A DNA stretch of 64,000 bases from Oncomelania hupensis (lineage: Eukaryota > Mollusca > Gastropoda > Littorinimorpha > Pomatiopsidae), in NCBI GenBank assembly GCA_036898135.1, contig CM072515.1:17820937-17884936 (forward strand). Reading direction: 5' to 3'. A program made the translations under genes and the position numbers. The notes below the pieces were generated by a model that saw only the letters and a program-made list of their open reading frames with translations, was not told where the DNA came from and did no database searches. Of this stretch, positions 22,801 to 34,516 are shown piece by piece; position 1 is the first letter of the stretch, and each line of letters starts with the position of its first letter.

Positions 22801-23170
22801 GGGTATTTATATAGCGCTTTTTCCTAATGACATCAGTTCAAAGCGCAGTTCTCACGCATTTATACTTCACATTAACCTCGAAACACATACGAAAAGAAGT
22901 TAAATAAAAACGAGACAAAATTAATTATGCAATGACATAATACAAAAATGAAAAAGAATATCTACAAGTTAACTATAAAAGACGAGGGAGGGAGGGGGAG
23001 GAGGAGAGCAACTAAGGAGTGAGGGGGTTGGGGGCTTGCGGTGTGACGTCGGGGGTATGAATCAGAAAAGAAGGAAAAATTATGGTGATGGGAGGCGAGA
23101 TCAGACATTTTTAAGAAAAAAATGAGTTTTCAAGTTGGACTTGAAAGTGGCTACGTTCCATAGGCTTATG
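22740..23170 (-). mobile_element. Non-LTR retrotransposon 3' end, (ATT)n tail and ORF C-terminus
   Basis: On the minus strand a frame near 23170-23098 reads ISLWNVATFKSNLKTHFFLK and then stops. A '...FKSxLKTxLF' ending just before the stop is familiar from CR1/L2-like elements. After ~270 bp of 3' UTR comes AAAAAGCGCTATATAAATA (22801-22821) and an (ATT)n tail occupying 22762-22800 as AAT. The GCGCTATATAA end is shared with 35399 and 36361. Only the 3' end remains and no polymerase motif is present. Confidence 0.6.
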
Positions 23171-23261
23171 GAGACTAGTGCTGTCTCTTTGCCTATAGAC
23201 TTATTCAATTTTTGTCCAAAATCGTTGGTCTAAGTGAACAGGTCGACAGTGTCTATAAAAT

Positions 23262-23420
23262 AGCTGCAAAGTCTACGTGTCTATAATATTGTAGCGGAGT
23301 CTATATGTCTATAATATATGACAGCGGGGTCTATAGGTCTATACTATATGACAGCGGAGTCTATAGGTCTATAATATATGACAGCGGAGTCTAACTAGTC
23401 TAATAAGTGTTAGCGGAGTG
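23262..23420. repeat. 30-bp minisatellite, about five units
   Basis: AGCGG(A/G)GTCTATA units start at 23262, 23293, 23323, 23353, 23383 and 23412, each followed by a TGTCTATAATATATGAC segment. The outer units are more diverged. Confidence 0.9.
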
Positions 23421-23607
23421 TTGGGCGTAATAAGAAGCAGCAGAGGTCTTACTTGGGACCAGTGCTAGGGTCAGCCCCGAGTCTGGTGGACCAGAGAGAG
23501 GGCTGCATGGTGTCAGTGACAGGCTGATTGAATTACCGCTCAGCTTCATTTTCCCCCTTCCTCGTGCCAGATTAACTGGTCGCCCCGCTTGTTTTTTTAG
23601 AGCTAGA

Positions 23608-23622
23608 CTAGACTATATAAAG
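23608..23622 (+). promoter_or_regulatory. TATA-box-like sequence
   Basis: GACTATATAAAGACA lies about 190 bp after the 30-bp minisatellite. The TATATAAAG core matches the animal TATA consensus. No downstream gene can be linked to it. It could belong to a decayed LTR, but I found no LTR boundaries or target duplication. Confidence 0.25.
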
Positions 23623-23794
23623 ACAGAACATGCGTCCTTACACTATTAAAAACATACTAGTAAAAGATACGTTTTTAGCATTTTTGTTATACTCTTAGTT
23701 TAATTGTTGTCGTACTGTACTACACCTCGTCTTGTCTTAGGACGTAAAACACGATTTTACTACTGTTCTTGCGATATATTACATTGTTGTTTTT

Positions 23795-24330
23795 TAGAAG
23801 TGGTATCGCGGTTTTTACATCTTCAACTCAGAATCCCAAATTTTGTAGTGAATAGGTTTTGAAAGTGTCTTTGAAACCACACCACGGATATATACAAGAG
23901 GGTATGTGTGGAAGTTGTTTTAAATGGTGGTTAGCTGGGGATGTGAGTCTAAACTCGCCTTTGGGTCATTTCAAATGCAGCGCTCTCCTGGCTTAACAAA
24001 ACAGAAAATAGACACGTTATTACCAAGTGACATAAAATATGCATTAGGGAAGCGTTTCCATCCGAGTACATAAGGACACGCGGTTTTTATACCTTCAAAT
24101 CACAACACGAATACATACAAGGGGATGACAAGTAGGCTTATACTTTGCAATTGTGTTTCCCTTCAGTCAAACATACACAAATTGTTATATGTGAGCTTGG
24201 AAAGCATCTTTACATCAATCACAACGGTTACCTGGAAAACTGCATTTGTGCTCATTTATTTTCCTCAACGCGAAACGTAACAAAATCACAGTTGAAAGTG
24301 CCTTTACATCACACCAAGGAAACCACGAGA
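23795..24330 (+). repeat. Degenerate interspersed/tandem units
   Basis: Related segments recur. GAAAGTGTCTTTGAAACCAC (23865), GAAAGCATCTTTACATCAAT (24198) and GAAAGTGCCTTTACATCACA (24294) align, as do CGCGGTTTTTACATCTTCAA (23811) and CGCGGTTTTTATACCTTCAA (24081). The period is irregular (about 95-270 bp). The origin is unknown. Confidence 0.5.
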
Positions 24331-26587
24331 GCCAGTAGATTTTGTCCACGGAGCTATGGTACTATACGTTACAGTATTGACGAATTGATAACTCTATCAT
24401 GCCATTGACGTGTATAGTTTGCGTAGCCTCCCTTGCGAAGTGCTTCCATGGCAGCATAAATAAATGATGGATCATTTGGAAAAGAGCCCAACAGGGAACG
24501 ATAGGTGGTGCTTTTATGCACTGCACTGCACTGCACTTCAACGTCCGCGCTTTTTTTTTTCCTTTTTTTTTTACAATGATGGATTGCACGGCAACGATGA
24601 GGCTAGAAGACAGAAGATATGGGATTTTAAGAAAAGAGAGATTAAAAAAGAAAGAGGGGAAGAGAGCGAAAGAGAGGAGGGAGGGCAGTAATGGACATTA
24701 AATGCTTGTGAAATTATTTAGTTTGGCGGTTAATGTGCATGCAAATACACCGTAGACGACATCCATTTTTGTTGCTACGGTACTGGTGAATGTTTTCAGT
24801 ATGCGTGTAAGGGTGTGCATTTGTTTGCCTGTCTATTTGTCTTGGTACTTGTTTGTATCTGTCCGTGCTGCGCGTGTGGGTTTGTTGGTGTGTACGCATG
24901 TGTATGTATGAATGTTTATTAAGTGTGCATGAGTGAGCTCACAAGCGAACGTGTGTATAATTATATTATTCATATTTTTTGCTATCGACTGAGTATACAG
25001 ACCTTGCTGAAGTTGAGGTGTTGAAGTGGTGCCTGATATCCTCAATGCTCCAGTTGAATGAACTATGACAAATACACTGAGCCAAAGAGACTGGTCACGA
25101 AAACGCAAGGCCGGATAAACATCATGGAAAAACAAGGGGTCGTGTAGAATGACAAAGGGGAACTGCATGAAAACATCTGATGCCATTCCATAGGCTCGTG
25201 CCCTGTGGTCTTATTATTCGATGCCTTTAAAAGAAAATCCTATAAAATCGATTTATCAGAGCCTTTGGGGGGTTTGATTTCTTATTTCTAACTACAAAGC
25301 CCGAATCAATACCCTATAACCTGCCGCAAATAATATAGAATGACGCTTTGAAAATGCTTTTTTGCGTGAAGGAAAGTTTATGTAATATTCGAAATTTCAT
25401 AATTTAATTTGCTTTTTGTTGTTGTTGAGAGTTCCGTGTTTCTGATGCTTTGAATTGTGTAAGCTATTTTCCAAACAGCTTTAAATCCAATCAACATTCT
25501 TGCAGAACACTTTATTAATTGGGGGTAACCTTTATACGAGAAAGTTCAAAAAGAGGAAAGGTTTGGTATATTTATATAAGAGCGATCGTCGCGGTTCACG
25601 CATTCATTTTTGTTTATATAAATGAAATTGTAATACGTCATTCGGTAGAAAAAATAGCTCTCTTCTAGCAATAAACCGTTTTCCGTATGACGAAGCAAGC
25701 CGTCTGATTTTCTGCCAAGCCAAACAACAGCTGGGTCACTCACAAACCTCCGTCTTAGATCACTCAAATTTCCTTACCCAGTAGACCCAGAGAAGAAGGT
25801 CAGGTCGAACAACCCTGTTGTTGTTGTTGTTGTTTTTTTCACGTACCTATATAATTGAATTCATTCCATCTGAAGCGTTTTGTTGACAGCTTTTCGCAAA
25901 CTCATGTTAAAAGCCACTAAACATCTCATACGTCATTTTGTAATATTTTAGGGACCGGAGGTGGGGGTGATAGCGAAAGAAAACAAATGGTGAATTATAA
26001 ACTCTTTTATCAGGTGAAAAAGGGTTTTGACCTGTCAGACCGGAATACGTTTTCCCACTCTCGCACTTCAGAGTATGTTAAAGTTAATTCACCCACCTTT
26101 AAATGAGGTGGTTTGTTCTGAGTTGTGTGGATGCAGGTAGCTTGAATTTCATTGCGAAAACTATGCACCTGCTCGTCTCTCGCCTGTTCGCCATTGTATG
26201 AATATTAGTGTAAGATATTTCGTTTCTTACACAGCGCACTTTCTACCTCAAAATAGCTGATAGGAGCCATGGGCGAAGTCTAACTTGAACAAAAGCCGCC
26301 TAAGAATCAAACACGATACAAGCGTGTGCTCTGTATAACTCCAAGCACAATTTCAGCAACCTGATCGACCAGTACATGCACAGAGCTGTGAGCCTTTCAC
26401 CTATACATATAAAATAGTTCTATAGAATGAAAGAATTTTGTTACGTATTGTTGAGGTAACATGGGAAGTGATAGATGAGTCTAGGCGATCAGTCTGGAGG
26501 AGAAGATTTTAAAAAAATATAAATATCAGGCAAATAAACTCTTGCATGGGGAAGGGGGAAGAATGGGGGGGGTGGGGGAGGAGGATC
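24331..26587. other. No recognised feature
   Basis: Long anonymous stretch. Small items are a T-rich run at 24550-24572, a purine tract at 24600-24690 and a short GTT run near 25817. No gene or family is recognised. Confidence 0.5.
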
Positions 26588-26665
26588 TTTGCCATTTACG
26601 GGTATTGAACCCAGAGCCAATGGTACACGAGCCGCCACTTATCCCACTGCCAGCGCCGCAACGCA
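26588..26665 (-). other. tRNA-like SINE head remnant
   Basis: On the minus strand TGGCAGTGGG (complement of 26643-26652) resembles an A box, and GGTTCAATACC (complement of 26601-26611) a B box with a GGG/CCC stem as in a T-arm. The spacing of about 35 bp suits a polymerase III promoter. The acceptor stem does not pair and no 3' tail is evident, so a functional tRNA is unlikely. Confidence 0.45.
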
Positions 26666-27717
26666 TGGTGGCACTGTTCGCGGAAGGCCGTTGGTAGGTC
26701 GAGGGTGGCTGGCAGTGATGTGAAAGTGCATAACAGTGCGTGCAGATCAGTTTGAAAGGTTACCACTTGAAAGGTTGCCGTTAACCCCAGAGGGTTAAAG
26801 CAAACGCTAGTCCTCGAGAGCCTCAAGTGAAAGTTCATGTGTGTGTGTTCTTTCTTCCCTTACTCTTCTGTAATAGAGCGCTACGACTTCGGAACAAAAG
26901 AAAGCAATGTGTGTGTTATTCATTTATTGTCTAATGTTCGCTTTAGTGATTTCGACGTGTAAAATATACATATTAAAAAACACATTTAACTAACTATAAC
27001 TGTAAAAAATAATGAACTCGTGAACTTGAAGAACTGACTTCAAAACTAAAACTAAATTAAAATGTAACTAACAAAGCCTCGTAGACTTTTGACATGACCT
27101 AAAAGTTAATTATAATGTTTAGTTTTGAATAATTTTTATTTCGTATTTTAGCAAGATGTATTCAAAGAATATAAACTTTCCCTATGGAGAATCCATACTT
27201 TTTGAATGTAAATAGTTTTCATCTTTGTGAATATGGTCTTATTTGAAAAAAAAACCAATTGAATGTATTGTGGTCGCTGGTATTTGTGTTTCTTTAGTAG
27301 CTTTGACTTTAAGTACAATGTTACAGTTTGACCATCCGTGTATTTCATGTTTCATGCTTTCGATATTCCATTGTGGACTGTTTGCAGAAAAAAAATAATT
27401 GATACATTAGCTTGTGGATTGAAACAAAATATTGTGTATCTTTGTTTTTATCATTGATTACATTTAGGTAAACAGAAATAGCCTCAAGTAAATGCGCATT
27501 AAAATTGAGTTGGGGGGAAATTAACGTTAAGACACAGCGGAAGAAAATGTCTGTGGGACGGTTCTTGTTCAGGACGTGGCCTGGCCTTAATTCCGTCTTT
27601 CCAATTTGTCACCAGTCGTATCTTTTGTTCGGTCTGTCAGCAGACAAAAGGGTGACTCTACCATGGTAATTTGTTGTTTTTCGCCGATTTGATCAATATT
27701 GTGTTCTTTTTTTCCAG
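26666..27717. other. No recognised feature
   Basis: AT-rich. The last 30 bp form a pyrimidine tract ending TTTTTTTCCAG, which could serve as a splice acceptor at 27716-27717. Confidence 0.45.
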
Positions 27718-27912
27718 ATCAACGTCGAAGGATGTACGTGCCGCGCTGACAGAGTGAAAGAATGTGTCAACCCCACTGGGCTTCGCCGGTCGTCTGCTGA
27801 AAGCACCCTGTACCGTCAGAGTAATTCCTCTTGGAGGAAGGGAAGGAACTGTGTTGACAGAAGAGTGATTTTTCCTGAAGAAAAAGGGGAGAAGACTCCG
27901 TTGACAGAATAG
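27718..27912 (+). CDS. Possible 3'-terminal coding exon, unidentified
   Basis: A strong acceptor (polypyrimidine tract and CAG, 27700-27717) is followed by a 64-codon open frame starting INVEGCTCRADRVKECVNP and ending KTPLTE before TAG at 27910-27912. About 275 bp later AATAAA occurs at 28187-28192, which would give a normal 3' UTR. The peptide is Cys- and Arg-containing but matches no family I recognise. No upstream exon is identified. The exon could be non-coding or chance: a 64-codon frame is not rare, although acceptor, stop and poly(A) signal in order are encouraging. Confidence 0.3.
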   Translation: MNVEGCTCRADRVKECVNPTGLRRSSAESTLYRQSNSSWRKGRNCVDRRVIFPEEKGEKTPLTE

Positions 27913-28186
27913 TGCTGAAAAGACTTATTTTCTTAGAAACCCGGTTTTCTTCTTTTCTACGCTGCGGTTCATGTTAGGCTTATTAGAGACCGTCTGCCGT
28001 CTCCCTGACAAGTAACAAGCTGTCTGTCAACGCACAGTGGTGAAGTGTATCTCCCCTCCAAGTTGAACACAGTACTTTGAATAGAGAAGCAGTGTCAGAG
28101 TTACTAGCATAGGCTTCTGTACCGAGTTAACATGTTTTCAACTCGTTAACACCTACTCCAATGAATGATATATGTGATTACATTCA

Positions 28187-28192
28187 AATAAA
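28187..28192 (+). terminator. Possible polyadenylation signal
   Basis: AATAAA within CATTCAAATAAAGAAACG, downstream of the candidate exon at 27718-27912. A T-rich region follows within 20 bp. Confidence 0.3.
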
Positions 28193-28882
28193 GAAACGTT
28201 ATTTTTCATAGAACTACTTCAATTTATTTTTAAATTCTCGCTTTTGTACACTTCCTCGTTATTTAAACTGTGGACAAATAGCTCAACACAGTTTTGTCTT
28301 TAATTTCTGCAGTGGAGTTTATTATCCACCTTACAGTTTATTAGAGTTGGGTTTGGTTAAAAAAAAGTGGTCACCCTAGTTTTAAGAAAGGTGTCAAATC
28401 TTTTACTTCAGATCAATTATTGTGGATGTATATTTTCTGGAGTTCGGGAGACTAGAGTGAAGTTGAATTGAGTAAAAGCAATTTTTTCATCATCGGTATC
28501 AGCTTCCCAAAAAGACACTAACACACGTGAGTTATTGTGTAAGGTCTTTTATTACCTGCGTACTTTATTTTAAGACACTGAATACTTTCATTGAGCCTTT
28601 TACTTGAATATTTATTTGTCGCTATACTAGTGTTTATCTTATGATTTTCTACAAACTGTTGGTTAATTCTTATAGCCCACATCCTACTTCACCGCTTTGG
28701 CAACTGGACACTACAAGTCCCACGTTTACATTTGTGGTTTTCATTAGACGATATTAAACCATTGGCCAGCAACGAGCCAACTACAGCGGATCACCAGCTT
28801 GTGCCATCACCGCCTGCATCTATTTGTACTTTTTTTTTCATTGAAAACAAGGGAGTACACTCTCCCGCCCTCCTACCTTTAG

Positions 28883-29042
28883 CCGTGGATTTACTATCGT
28901 GCGTGCTGGACTCGACTGGGGATGTTCTGGCGAAGGGGATGAGGCGAGGCCAGCGACGTCAGCAGGGGAAAGGCGGCTTGCAGCTCCTGTCTCCTGTCTT
29001 CTGCATCCAGAACCTGCTCAAGGACCTCATCAAGCTACAGAA
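28883..29042 (+). CDS. Probable internal coding exon, unidentified protein
   Basis: The pyrimidine-rich CCTCCTACCTTTAG (28869-28882) looks like a good splice acceptor, and AA|GTTAGT at 29043-29048 a fair donor. The frame between is open and has strong third-position G/C bias, unlike anything around it. It reads VDLLSCVLDSTGDVLAKGM, then a basic patch RRGQRRQQGKGG, then LQLLSPVFCIQNLLKDLIKL. The predicted peptide looks helical with a Lys/Arg-rich loop. The same frame opens further upstream to 28732, so the start could instead be an acceptor at 28851. I do not recognise the protein and see no neighbouring exon in the window. This is the best evidence for a host gene here. Confidence 0.45.
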
Positions 29043-29237
29043 GTTAGTTCTGGAACTTTTATCGCATATTTGAGTGTGTGTGCGTGTGTACGTGTGTGTT
29101 TGTTTGTTGTCTTTTTATCTGTTTCCGTGTGATTTTCGCTCTCTAAATACATGTCTGTGTAGGCATCTAAAGTTACGAGGAAGTAGCGCAGTTTCGTACC
29201 GGCTTGAGTATAAAATGTTTAGTTTTTGCGCGCGCTC

Positions 29238-29240
<3 letters not shown>

Positions 29241-29309
<69 letters not shown>

Positions 29310-29436
29310 CTCTCTCTCCTCTCTCTCCTTCTTTCTCCTCCCTCTCTCTGCTTCTCTCTCACCCCTCTACTTCTCTCCCCTTCTTCCCCCTCCACACTCT
29401 CCCTCATCTCTCCCTCTCTCTGTCTTTCTCTCTCTT
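29241..29436. repeat. (TC)n microsatellite and pyrimidine-rich tail
   Basis: A pure TC run (29241-29302) followed by about 130 bp of imperfect TC/CT sequence. Leu-Ser readings are artefacts. Confidence 0.95.
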
Positions 29437-29837
29437 GGAATTCGCCTGACCTTGACCATGTAAGCCTACATGTATGAATAACCGACTCCAATACAACACG
29501 TAAACTCCCTCTCGTTGGTCTTTAGGATTGTTAGTATTGCATGTAAAGTAATTGTGATAATTAACGCAGTGTTTGAAAAAGAAGTTATCTGAAGAAGGTA
29601 CTGGAGGCTTACTCATCGTCTGCCCAAATTTGCCTAATTGTTCACTTTCCCTTTGCATGGAGCCTACAATTAAAGCAGTATTGATGCTTATATCCGTTAC
29701 GATTCTGGTAACGTAATAAAGAAGCATTTAGAATCCATTAGAAATTGTTCACCATCTAGGATCTGAAGCCGTGAGTTTGAGACCACAGAATCAGAGCCTT
29801 TATGCTTAAAGATTTACGGTCTGGGTCTGATAGTGGT
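29437..29837. other. No recognised feature
   Basis: Anonymous DNA. Confidence 0.4.
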
Positions 29838-29900
29838 AATCAGAATCAGATTCAGAAAACGTTATTATCCACAACATAAATTTTTACATGCAATTGCGGT
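29838..29900 (-). mobile_element. Retroposon 3' end with TCTGAAT tail
   Basis: On the minus strand GGATAATAACGTTTTCTGAA follows a GACCGCAATTGCATGT segment and leads into TCTGATTCTGATT. This aligns with the module at 4136-4245. Confidence 0.6.
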
Positions 29901-30090
29901 CAATAAAATGTAATAAAAAAGTAATAATAATATAAATTATTTATAAAGATACATAACCGACTCACGCTTATTTACTTATTTAACATGAATATTCCAGATT
30001 GCTGCAAAACAAAAATGCACATCACACCACATTGTGGTGCGTAACACTACAGTATGTCATCATCAGGACCAGTCAGAAAAGTTCAGTCAG

Positions 30091-30240
<150 letters not shown>

Positions 30241-30451
30241 TACATATATAAAGTAACTGGATATTTTGATAACTACGTACATGTATTAGCCTCCAACCAA
30301 GGACGAACATTTTACTTTTTCGCCGTCGTCCTAGAGCGTGTTTAAGTTCATAACATACACGTTCCTTCATAACAGAGGTGTCCATTTAACATATTTCAAA
30401 GCGCCGTCTTAGAAGCACCAACAAAATGTATGTGTTCATAACAGTTCATGT

Positions 30452-31078
30452 CTTTGCATAATGCTCCCGTAGAGGTGCCGGGGGTTTCAGTATAAATAGT
30501 ATCCTTCCTTTCCGGAAATATAGTGCATTAAATTCCCACTGTCGCTGTCTTTTTCCTTTGTTCTTTCTTATTTCTACTCTGTTCTATCAATCTACTATAC
30601 TATCGTCTTCTTCGCTAGACCAGTCACCTACCTTTTTTCTTAAAAACTCTTCTGAGACAAAAATTCTCATTTGTGTGGGAAGTCTGTTGGATCTGCTTGG
30701 GAATATTGGACGCTTTCTGCCAGGTGGTCACTAGGCCTTCATATGATGTTACTATTTGGCAATGTAGGTAGTTTATATGTATGTTTTGTTGATATTTTAT
30801 AATGATGTTTGTATTCTATTTTGTTTTTGTAAACGGGGGTTCGATAAATTAGAGTATAGTCTCAGCGTCCCCTGCATGGGATGTCTTTATTGTAAAGTGA
30901 TTGGCTGGTGGAGGGCATTCAGTGATACCATTAAAGTTGTTTCAACAGATCTTTTATCCGGATCAGGGGTGAGTCCTCTGCCAGCGAAGTTGTGGTCTTG
31001 ATTTTGTGGTCTTGATTCGGCTCTTTGCAGTCCGCTGGACCCCGTAAGCAATGAAAAACTAACTAACTTTGCATAATG
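30452..31078 (+). mobile_element. R1 retroposon copy C, short form, perfect 12-bp target duplication
   Basis: CTTTGCATAATG flanks the element at 30452-30463 and 31067-31078. The copy starts CTCCCGTAGAGGTGCCGGGG and ends GTCCGCTGGACCCCGTAAGC plus an AACT-type tail. Copy B starts at the same base of the consensus, so this looks like the 5' end of a subfamily rather than random truncation. The sense strand keeps an open frame of 74 codons (30777-31001) alignable to copies A, D and E (SVPCMGCLYCKVIGWWRAFS), without a recognised domain. Confidence 0.9.
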
Positions 31079-31914
31079 AGCATGCTTATTGCAACACGTA
31101 TATTAGTCAATTTAAAGATACAGTTATGCCGATATTTCTTGCTTTAAGTGTGTTCGTACTATTCGTGGCTCTGTTGCAATCTGGGCATGTCATTTGCAGC
31201 ATACATAAGATGCAGTTTTTACCAGTGTAATGACCGGTACTCCTGACCAGATGGCCGGCTACTTTATATGTTTACTCAGTGCTGGGCTACGATACAACAA
31301 CATGGGCTGCATAGTGTTTGTTTGGATTACCTGTCCCCCAGGCAGAGGGTGATGAACGATAATTCACTACCTGGCAGGTACAAAGTACGCCTGATAATAT
31401 TGTATTGCGAGAGCTTGGCGAGTTATGAGTAGCTGCATAGGGCGATACGGCGCTTCATCCCCTCCTTCCTCCTCCCGACCCTCCTTCTTCACACGCTTCG
31501 ATTCCACTCTGTTTCGCCATCCCAATCCCCTTGCCGCCCTTAAAATAGTAAATAAATAATAAATGGTCGACGTTTCTGGTTTTTCCTGTAATTTGCTTTT
31601 TTTTCGTCATTTGTAAACGTTTACCTGTTGCCGAGATAGAATTCAGGTGATTTTTCTTATGTTACCTTTGTGGTTATAGTTACAATATTTTACTAGCCTT
31701 GTTATTGTAGCGAGGTCAGCCTAATCTCATTTGTATTGTTATAAATACTCTGTAGGATAAACTGTAAATTCTGTATCATTTTCCTAAAAGAATGAAAAAA
31801 GAAACACGTCGTAACTTGCAAGTTTCATTGTCATCACTGCAGAAAGATAAAGGCAGAACCGTAGTATAAGAATAAAATGAAGAGATGTGACGGGAGAAAA
31901 ACAAACATAAAATT

Positions 31915-31919
<5 letters not shown>
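31079..31919. other. No recognised feature
   Basis: Anonymous DNA. Confidence 0.45.
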
Positions 31920-31998
<79 letters not shown>

Positions 31999-32676
31999 GC
32001 TTTAGGTCCAGCGGACTCTCCCGAGCCAAATCAGGACCGGACAACCCCCGATCCGCATAAAAGATCTGCTGAAACAACCCTAGTGGGAAAATTGAATGCC
32101 CTCCACCGGCCAGTCACTTTACAATAAAGACATCCCACGCAGGGGACGGCTGAGGCTTTACCCCAACTACTCGAACCCCCGGTTACAAAAACAAAATAGA
32201 ATACAAACATCATTATAAATTATCAACAAAACATATACGTATAGAATGCCTATATTGCTAAGTAATACATCATAGGAAGCCCTAGTGACCACCCGGCAGA
32301 AAGCGTCCAACACTCCCAAGCTGATCCAACAGACCTCATACACAAACAAGGAGTCTTGTCCAGGAAGAGTTTTCAAGAAAAAAGGTAGGTCATTGATCTA
32401 GCGAAGAAGAATATAGTATAGCAGAGTGATAGGACAGAGCAGGAATGGGAAAGAGTAAATGAGGAAGACAGCGACAGTGGGAATTTAAAGCTCTAAATTT
32501 CCAGAAAGTGGGGTTACTATTTATACTGAAACCCCCGGCACTACAACGGGGGTACTGTTGCCGCAGTGAATCTGTCATTCCTACAAAGGAAAGACAGGTT
32601 TTCAACTGGGGCTTTCACTGTTCCCTTTATAGGTTAGAGCAATCTACAGTGGCAAGATTGCTCATGACCCCAAGGG

Positions 32677-32742
<66 letters not shown>
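31920..32742 (-). mobile_element. R1 retroposon copy D inserted inside an (AG)n array
   Basis: The element 31961-32678 is flanked by AG arrays on both sides (31920-31960 and 32679-32742), so the target was an AG microsatellite and the duplication is hidden in it. Its minus-strand 5' end ACCCCTTGGGGTCATGAGC is identical to that of copy A, and it has the same (CAAT)n tail, seen as ATTG units at 31961-31996. The body is very close to copy A, which suggests a young subfamily. A 60-codon sense frame (32031-32213) matches that of copy A with few changes. Confidence 0.92.
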
Positions 32743-32747
<5 letters not shown>

Positions 32748-33941
32748 ATGAAGTAAGGGAGTATGGAAAAAAGAGGACATTCCACTCGTCTTCTATAACT
32801 GCATCTTTTCACTTGCAAACCCAGAATACAACTGTCTATTATGACGTGACAACAATCTATGTATAGTATTCTACTTTTATTCCCTTCCGCCTCTCACTGA
32901 ATTATTTTAGGTATATACGGGTGTAGCGGAGCATGTATCGGAATTTGCTAAAAATTAAACCGACTAAACCATTCTGCGGAAAGATTACAGTTTGTTAAAG
33001 TCATCTAGATCAGTTACATCACAGTCGAGGTTTAGAAAACTTGATTAAGGCCTAGTTCAAAGAAGGCAAAGATGGTGTTTTTTGTGTGTGTTGATGTTAA
33101 GATTAAACTTTAAACACAGGAGGAATAACACTTTTCATGGGTGAAGAAAATCGTTGATCTACTTATCTAAGCTCGCTGAGCATTGGTTATGGAGAGCTGC
33201 ATATGTGCAGTATCACAAATACATAAGCTTACAAGTCGACGTCGTCAGTTTCATCGCATTAGTATTTGGTTACAGAAGAATTGTATTAGTTGAATATATT
33301 ATAAGAATGTATCTGCTGGTGTGATTTGTCATATGATTTATTATTGTATTGTATTTAGAAATAAAACCATGGACTATTATTTAGATAAAACATCTTTATT
33401 ATCTCTTTCGAGAAAATACATTTTTTACAATGCTTAAGATAATCTTTTTTTAAAATCTAAAATTAGATACTATTTTTTTAAAAATTATATCAAAGCATTC
33501 AGCAGCCATTATAAAACGATAGGTGCACAAGATTTTGTCGAAGGATATGAAAAACATCATGAACTTTTTTTTTTAAATCCAGAAGGTTGATCGTTTTATT
33601 TTATTATATTTTATTTCATGTTATTATTTTTTTAATTTTAATTTTATGCATTTATTTATATATTTTATTTATGTATTTTCTCATTAAAACGTGCCGCATA
33701 GGCGATACGGTAAATGAATTAGTCTTCAATTGCAATAAATCAAGACTGGCGGAATGGTACACGGGATGTAGGGGTAGAAGTCGAGATAAGGAAGGCTGGT
33801 GAAGATGCTTTCTTTCCAACAGCGGGTGGAAAGTAAATAACAAGTAATACTCCTGTGTATGACAGGTGATGTTGTTTTTTTTTGGGTTCCATTTCACTGC
33901 CTTTCCGTTTTTGTGTTTGTTTTTCTTGCAGGGCTCTGGTT
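32743..33941. other. No recognised feature
   Basis: AT-rich anonymous DNA, very T-rich at 33590-33680. Confidence 0.45.
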
Positions 33942-34010
33942 GTGTGTGTGTGTGTGGGTGTATGCATGTGTGTGTGCGTGTGTCAGTGTTAGCAGTGTGT
34001 GTGTGTGAAT
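33942..34010. repeat. GT-rich microsatellite
   Basis: Interrupted TG runs with TGTGTGTGTCAGTG-type breaks. Confidence 0.85.
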
Positions 34011-34105
34011 GTTAGCAGTTAGTCCCTTGTTTATTTCTTTCTTTCTTTATCTATTCCTTTATTTACTTACTCAAATACTTACTGCAACTACGACCACTAC
34101 TAATG

Positions 34106-34228
<123 letters not shown>

Positions 34229-34396
34229 CTATAGCAGTGATACCTGATAAAATCAAAGTATGTAAGAGCTAGTTACGTTAAAGAAATAAAATACAAAAAG
34301 TGGTCGTTTTGCTTAAAGACTCGTAACTACCTTTAATATGTTTTGAGCTTCAACGTCATTCCGGCTTTCACCTACTTTCTAACGGTTTATTAAAGG

Positions 34397-34516
<120 letters not shown>

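Noticed and set aside
23408..23800. A decayed LTR around the TATA-like box
   Set aside because: A TG start is present, but no matching CA end with a 5-bp duplication was found.
30834..30846. B-box-like GGGGGTTCGATAA inside R1, suggesting a tRNA-derived SINE
   Set aside because: It deviates from the B-box consensus, lies in the middle of the element, and has no A box at proper distance. R1's 5' end does not resemble a tRNA.
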